Assembly (NCBI GenBank): GCA_030278955.1
Contig: JAOANR010000002.1
Coordinates: forward strand, 14,158,238 to 14,222,237
Reading direction: 5' to 3'
From: Hygrophila difformis
Taxonomy: Eukaryota > Streptophyta > Magnoliopsida > Lamiales > Acanthaceae
Length of the DNA stretch: 64,000 nucleotides
Of this stretch, positions 59,480 to 64,000 are shown one piece after another. Under the pieces are notes generated by a model. It saw only the letters and a program-made list of their open reading frames with translations, did no database searches and had not been told where the DNA came from. Positions within the stretch are counted from its first letter, which is position 1. Each line of letters opens with the position of its first letter. A program made the translations under genes and the position numbers.

Positions 59480-60718
59480 TATCTCGTAGAAAATTGCTCG
59501 AATTGTGACTCGATAAACCCTTGGAGATAGGATTAAGAATTTCTTTACCCAATGGAGCAATTGTTAACTACTGAAAACGTTACGAAACAAATTCTATTTT
59601 CTAACTCTAATTCAAACAAAAGTTCCGAACAAAGATGTAACCTCACTTTCAATAAAAGAAAGTCAAGGCTCATACGTTGAACAACTTTCACGCTCCAGGA
59701 TATAGCATATTTGAAACCCAGAACAAATCTGGGAAGTCGAGTTTCCTGCTGACCTCATAAAATTTGAGTTACATGTTTTGATGTTAACATAAAGATGGAT
59801 TGGCTCACAAAGTATCAAGCCATCATTTAGTGTTGCCAGCAGAAAATAACGATGTATGGGCCCAATAAACAACGGATATACTACAATAGCTTTTGACAAA
59901 ACAAATAAGAAAAGGAAACCCCCTTTATCTTTATTATATCCAAAATCCGCAAGCAGCGGAGGCTTATATACTCCAGTAGCTTGTGTATCTCGATGTATTC
60001 CCTGTAGATACTCGAACGTGAGAATGAATTCACCATCGACTTAATTCTAGGTACGAAACCTGTATTAAAAGCCTCATGCCGAGTGGCACCAACTAAAACA
60101 AAAGAATTTAATGAGCGACTCGGTCACCTTTTAGAAAAATAATACATTCATCTCGGCGCATCCCTGTAGGGAGCACGTGTACTATTTGTACAAGGGATGG
60201 ACAATGACATGAGGCTCTTTCTTGATTACAGAGGCCTCAACGAGATGACAGTGAAGAAATACATGTTAACACGAATTTGAACAACTCGAGTGAGTCATAA
60301 TCTTATTGAAAATTGATTAAAATCCGAATATCACCAACTAAAAAAAAATATCCCAAAAACGACATTTAGAACACAATGTGGACATTACCAATTTACCATA
60401 ATGTCCGTTTGGATTAACCAACGCTCCAGCAGTATTCATGACTCTCATGAACAATGTGTTTCGACAATTATAAAAAATTGTATAGTTGTCTTCATTAACG
60501 ACATATTGTTCTATTTCAAGAATGAGGAAGAACACGAACATCTATACCAAGTCATGCAAACACTAAAAGCCATCAATTGTACGCCAAATAGTTTAAATGT
60601 GACTTTTGGCTATAAAAAAAAGGGTTGCATTCCTCGGTCACATTGTCTCTACTAGTGGAATATCAGTTGACCCTGCTAAATGAATCCTATTTTGGCTATT
60701 ACCTTCTCCATTACTATG
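59480..60718 (+). pseudogene. E1 protease end to reverse transcriptase, decayed
   Basis: Starts with the duplicated TATCT and continues the protease frame left at 19165. After decayed sequence come pol pieces in shifting frames: DVFPVDT near 59995, EFTIDLILGTKPV near 60030, APTKTKEFNERLGHLLEK, VLFVQG (about 60180), LDYRGLNEMTVKK (about 60217), IPKTTFRT, FGLTNAPAVFMTLMN (about 60405) and VFINDILFY (about 60490). In living relatives the last is FIDDILVYS, so one catalytic Asp has become Asn. The order is that of a chromovirus RT. It is cut by the E4 LTR after CTATG. Confidence 0.85.
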
Positions 60719-61455
60719 TGTAACACCCGAGAAAAAAACAAATTCAAATTGTTTTGAACTACGTCATGACTTGATCCCTTCACAGGGTACGTAGGCAGCT
60801 TAGAACTAATTTCTAAGTTCAGTCACGAAATAAATCACAAAATACATCACGAATTAGATCACAAGGACGATAGGAGATGTTGGAACCAATTTAGACTAGG
60901 CTAAGTAGGACCCGGAAATGTTGCGAGCGATAAGCCGGACTCGTAACAAGATTAAGGAGAAGATTCCGCAACGAAGACGACCCAGGGAATCGAGCTAACA
61001 CGTAGAAAACCGATAGGGGAAAGCGAGGGAAGACCCGACGGAACACGCGGACCGCCGAACCGGCCGGTCCGGCCGGCCCGCGCTGCCCGCGCGCCGCCGC
61101 GCGGCCACCGCGCGGCCAAGGGCGTCGCGCCCCCAGGGAAGGTCGCGGGTGCTCCGCGCGCACAAAGGCCTATGTGCGCGCCACCAGCGCGCCAGAGGTG
61201 CAGGAGGTGTAAACTTTCCTTCCATGGCGATTTTCTTGCCAAAAATTCGACCTCCATCAATGGCAAGTCGATCACAACAATGGGGAAGGGCATAAGATCA
61301 GATTTGGGGCGCCCCTCCCCCTCACTCTCAGAAAACCTAACCCTAAACACCTCCAAAACTCCTCTCCAAGTCGAAACCTCTCCGAACTCACTTTCCGGCA
61401 AGAATTCCGGCGACGGCAAGGCGAAAGGAACCAAGCCCTGCCCTCTAGACTCTTG

Positions 61456-63137
61456 GTAAGCTATTGTACAAAGTTTCAATTCGTCCATAAGTCTCAGAAA
61501 CTCGAATTCTAACACTATTTCCTTACTACGATTCTCCGTCGGAAAACGAACAAAAAGCGATCGGAGAAGTTGGCCGTTCGTCGTGACCCTAGGACGTCCG
61601 GAAACCCAATCCAGCGACCCTATCATCATCCTAAGTAAGTTAAAACCTTACTCACAAATTTTCGTGGTTGTTTGTTGTTTAAATCTCGAGATATAGGCTT
61701 GTAACAAAAATCGGTTTTCAAAAACCCTATTTTCGTCCAATTTTAAAGACTCGCCAAAAACTCGACCTCGGGAATTCAAACCGAAAACCTTTCAACATAA
61801 AAGTTGTTCCTAACACCTTTATCTATCTTGTGGCCATATTTCAGCCATTGACATTAAGTTTTGCTATCCCAATTTTCGCCATGAACTTTCTGTATCGAAC
61901 CGAACAATTTAATTCTGTGACAGATTCCTTCATTCAACTTGATGCATGTTTTTCACCCATTTTTCGAATGATTTAACTTTGCATTTCTAAACAAAAGTTG
62001 TAGATAATTGTGTCTAGATTATGCCTACAAAATTTCACGAGTTTTGGTGTTCATTTGATATGTCAAACGGCCAAGTTTCTAGAACTGTTTTGAATTCGTT
62101 TTAAGGGCCATGAGTATGCAGTGAGTTGCACTCGATTTTTGAGTACCAAGAATTCATTATTTCCAAAAACTTAAAACATGAAAGTTGTTCCTTAATGTGT
62201 CGTGTGGTTACTATAAAAATTTCACATCGATTGGTTTTGAAATGAATTTTTAATCGGCGTTGCACGAACCTGTGACGAAAACAGTTTTTAAGACATGAAT
62301 TATTCTTTGCAATAAACTCAAATTTCAACTCACTTCGGAACCTTATTTCCAAAAACTTAAAACATGAAAGTTGTTCGTGTGTGTGTTTTTGAATTACTGT
62401 AAAAATTTCAGAATTTTTGGAGAAAGGACGAATTTTAAATTAAGAAAGGCGTAAACTGCCTCGAATAGGATTTCTCGAACTTGAGAAAACTCGAACCATG
62501 AAAACGCGATATCAATCATTTGATAACTTTGAAATACGAACTTTCGAAAAATCCCGTTCACTAGGCTGAGCCGATCTTCATACTATCATTATCTTTGAGA
62601 CTGCCTCGTTAGTGGTCTCCTTACTATCTGAGATTGCCTCGTTAGTGATCTCGCGCGCTGTATTTGTGGATCGCCTCGTTAGTGGTCCTACTATCTTTGT
62701 GGATCGCCTCGTTAGTGGTCCTACTATCTTTGAGACTGCCTCGTTAGTGGTCTCCCATTGTTTGGACTGCCTCGTTAGTGGTCCTATGTTGAGATTGCCT
62801 CGTTAGTGATCTCCCGGTATGGTGTCCTCTTCTTAGTTTACGGGATGAAAAGTAAAAGACTCGTGTGAGTGTTTCATTATGCTTAAATCGTATTTATCCT
62901 GTCTTTAATTATGCATTTAAAATTTACGCATCTTAATTTATGCTTTAAATTTCGCTTTTTTTTTAAATTAAGTTCTTTAATCGTGATCTTCCGCTGCAAA
63001 TAAATCATGTATTTTTAAATTCCCGTACGGTAAGCGAAATCTTTAGTTTAAACACTTGTAACCCCTTTTATTTGTAGTTAGGGATTAACTTACTCAGTAT
63101 ATTTTTATACTGACAACCGTTGTCATTTCTTTTTCAG
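61456..63137 (+). other. Predicted leader intron in E4 LTR
   Basis: Donor-like TTG|GTAAGC at 61456 or CCTAA|GTAAGTT at 61635; acceptor-like TTTCTTTTTCAG|AGTA ending at 63137. The acceptor context AG|AGTAYG is shared with E2 and F0. The hairpin array lies inside. Confidence 0.45.
62597..62813 (+). repeat. Array of seven covarying hairpins (E4 LTR)
   Basis: Seven units share a loop of GCCTCGTTAGTG. Stems in order: GAGAC/GTCTC, GAGAT/ATCTC, GGAT/GTCC, GGAT/GTCC, GAGAC/GTCTC, GGAC/GTCC, GAGAT/ATCTC. The loop is constant while the stem changes in matching pairs (one G-U type). Spacers are 6-19 bases with TACTATCTTTG repeated. Confidence 0.93.
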
Positions 63138-63482
63138 AGTACGTCGAGGTGACGCATTGCATATGCACTTGGGGGAAATCATAATGGACATTTTAAATTT
63201 CTGCATCGTACTGTTTTTACCGGGTCTGTTAAACACGAGGATTTGGCCATGTTGGCCGTGATTTTACTTTCCGCTGCACTTACTTCATTTATTTTCCGCA
63301 CGTGATAATTTCTACTATCGTACTAAGTATTATAAATTTCCGGACTAAACCTTGAAATGTTTTAAATTTTTTCCATACCCGCAAGCCTTGCGTTTCCTTA
63401 GCGAGCTCGGGAAGCCGTGTCTTGCTAGGAAATGCGGCGGTGACATCCCGGCCTGGGTTATCAAATCCGGGGTGTTACAAGT

Positions 63483-63494
63483 TGGTATCAGAGC
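63483..63494 (+). other. E4 primer-binding site (tRNA-iMet)
   Basis: TGGTATCAGAGC three bases after the LTR end, exact complement of initiator tRNA-Met. 63495-63817 is AT-rich leader with GGCCC motifs and no gene. Confidence 0.95.
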
Positions 63495-63817
63495 CCGGAA
63501 AATTTTTAAAGCTACTACTATTACTTTAAACCATTATTTTTAAGCCAAAGTGTTATTTCTTTTAAAATTATTTATTTGACTACTAGTATTATTTTTAGCC
63601 CAAAAATCTATAATCCTTTCTGCATAGCCCAAAATCTTAGCCAAAGAAATATTAAATTTTGGCCCACTATAGAGGCCCAACCTTTAACAATTTATTTTAA
63701 ACTAAATTTTTTATGGGGAAGGGACTTGCACTTGCATGTTGCATATAGATTTAAATTTGTGCATACCTTAACCTGGCCTGAAAAATGTCTAACTCTAACC
63801 TACCTTGTTAACAATAG

Positions 63818-64000
63818 ATGGCTTCCCCAAACGTGAACATGATCAACCTACTAATGAGGTTGATTGAAGCCTACCTCGAATCTCCTCAAAACGTGAACAA
63901 CTTCAGACTAAGGGTAGAGCAAATGGAAGCTAACTTGGGCCACCTAACTAATCTGGGCCAAGCAGGACATCAAGATATAACCCAACTCCAAATCCAAATC
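63818..64000 (+). CDS. gag: E4 Gag, N-terminal 61 codons (cut by window end)
   Basis: ATG at 63818, 323 bases past the primer site, opens a frame to the last base of the window. The visible part (MASPNVNMINLLMRLIEAY, later FRLRVEQMEANL) is predicted helical and coiled-coil-like, which is usual for Gag N-termini of this lineage, but the capsid core and zinc knuckles are beyond the edge. Position after LTR and primer site is the main evidence. Whether the gene is intact, and whether pol follows, cannot be seen. Confidence 0.6.
   Translation, partial: MASPNVNMINLLMRLIEAYLESPQNVNNFRLRVEQMEANLGHLTNLGQAGHQDITQLQIQI

Larger units (their letters stand above)
7116..60718 (+). mobile_element. E1: old plus-strand Ty3/gypsy chromovirus-like element, split three times
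   Basis: E1 comprises the 5' LTR (7116-8895), a tRNA-iMet-like primer site, gag (9651-10466 and 18850 on), protease (to 19165 and from 59485) and reverse transcriptase (to 60718). The intervening DNA is E2 and Athila-A, each bounded by an exact 5-base duplication. Reading frames on either side of each insertion continue into each other. It ends in this window where the E4 LTR begins. Stops and frameshifts throughout show that it is long dead. The Gag closely follows the E2 Gag in order and motifs, so E1 belongs to the same lineage. Confidence 0.85.
60719..63479 (+). mobile_element. E4 5' LTR
   Basis: 2761 bases, TGTAACACCCGAG to CCGGGGTGTTACA. Its last 100 bases match the U5 ends of E2 and F0 in reverse (GAAGCCGTGTCTTGCTAGG, TGACATCCCGGCC), and its first 120 match the fossil LTR start in E2. 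Preceding CTATG (60714-60718) would be the left target duplication. It has a GC-rich tract (61036-61200), donor- and acceptor-like sites and seven hairpins. The TATA position of E2 reads CTATGT here. The 225-codon frame at 60952-61629 (minus) is antisense to the LTR and not accepted as a gene. Confidence 0.92.

Noticed and set aside
60952..61629. 225-codon frame on the minus strand
   Set aside because: It lies wholly inside the E4 LTR, antisense to it; the length is helped by the GC-rich tract, and the repeat-like low-complexity Ala/Gly/Arg end has no domain.

Overview
The window looks like plant heterochromatin, probably pericentromeric. It is AT-rich, shows no intact host gene, and consists almost wholly of nested Ty3/gypsy (Metaviridae) LTR retrotransposons. 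Two lineages are present. One is a chromovirus-like lineage whose primer-binding sites match initiator tRNA-Met (TGGTATCAGAGC) and whose LTRs begin TGTAA/TGTGA and end TTACA. The other is the Athila lineage, with tRNA-Asp primer sites, LTRs TGATAATGG...TTTCA, the RT motif FMDDFSVYG and the protease motif DLGSS. The species cannot be told from the sequence.

Layout. 1-1879 is the end of a plus-strand Athila LTR inserted in an old minus-strand chromovirus LTR (F0, 1880-4367). 4368-7115 is decayed repeat DNA with two long poly-C runs. At 7116 an old plus-strand element, E1, begins (LTR 7116-8895). Its decayed gag is split by element E2 (10467-18849, minus, TSD AATGT), its protease by Athila-A (19166-59479, minus, TSD TATCT), and its reverse transcriptase is cut off by element E4 (LTR 60719-63479, plus, running out of the window). 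Athila-A has in turn received Athila-B (27405-56129, TSD GACCT) inside its 5' LTR. Athila-B has the form LTR-internal-LTR-internal-LTR. The order of events is E1 first; then E2, A and E4 into E1; then B into A.

Coding content. E2 has an intact gag and no pol, so it is a TR-GAG type non-autonomous element. The three Athila gag-pol copies are near full length, but each carries stops, a frameshift or deletions. E1 is a heavily mutated gag/PR/RT relic. E4 shows only the first codons of gag. An F-box-like, Cys-rich host gene fragment with a splice-acceptor-like edge lies in the 3' untranslated part of Athila-B.

Structure not explained by the proteins. (i) The LTRs of E2, E4 and Athila carry unrelated arrays of short inverted repeats; in E2 and E4 the stems change in a compensatory way. 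(ii) The four chromovirus-type LTRs share splice-donor and splice-acceptor-like sites, so a leader intron is predicted; in E2 and E4 it contains the hairpin array. (iii) Both lineages show stacked polypurine-tract/LTR-start modules, as if new 3' ends had been added outside old ones. (iv) A tract of Athila-B matches Athila-A, including a shared stop codon, which suggests gene conversion. All comparisons were made by eye within this window.
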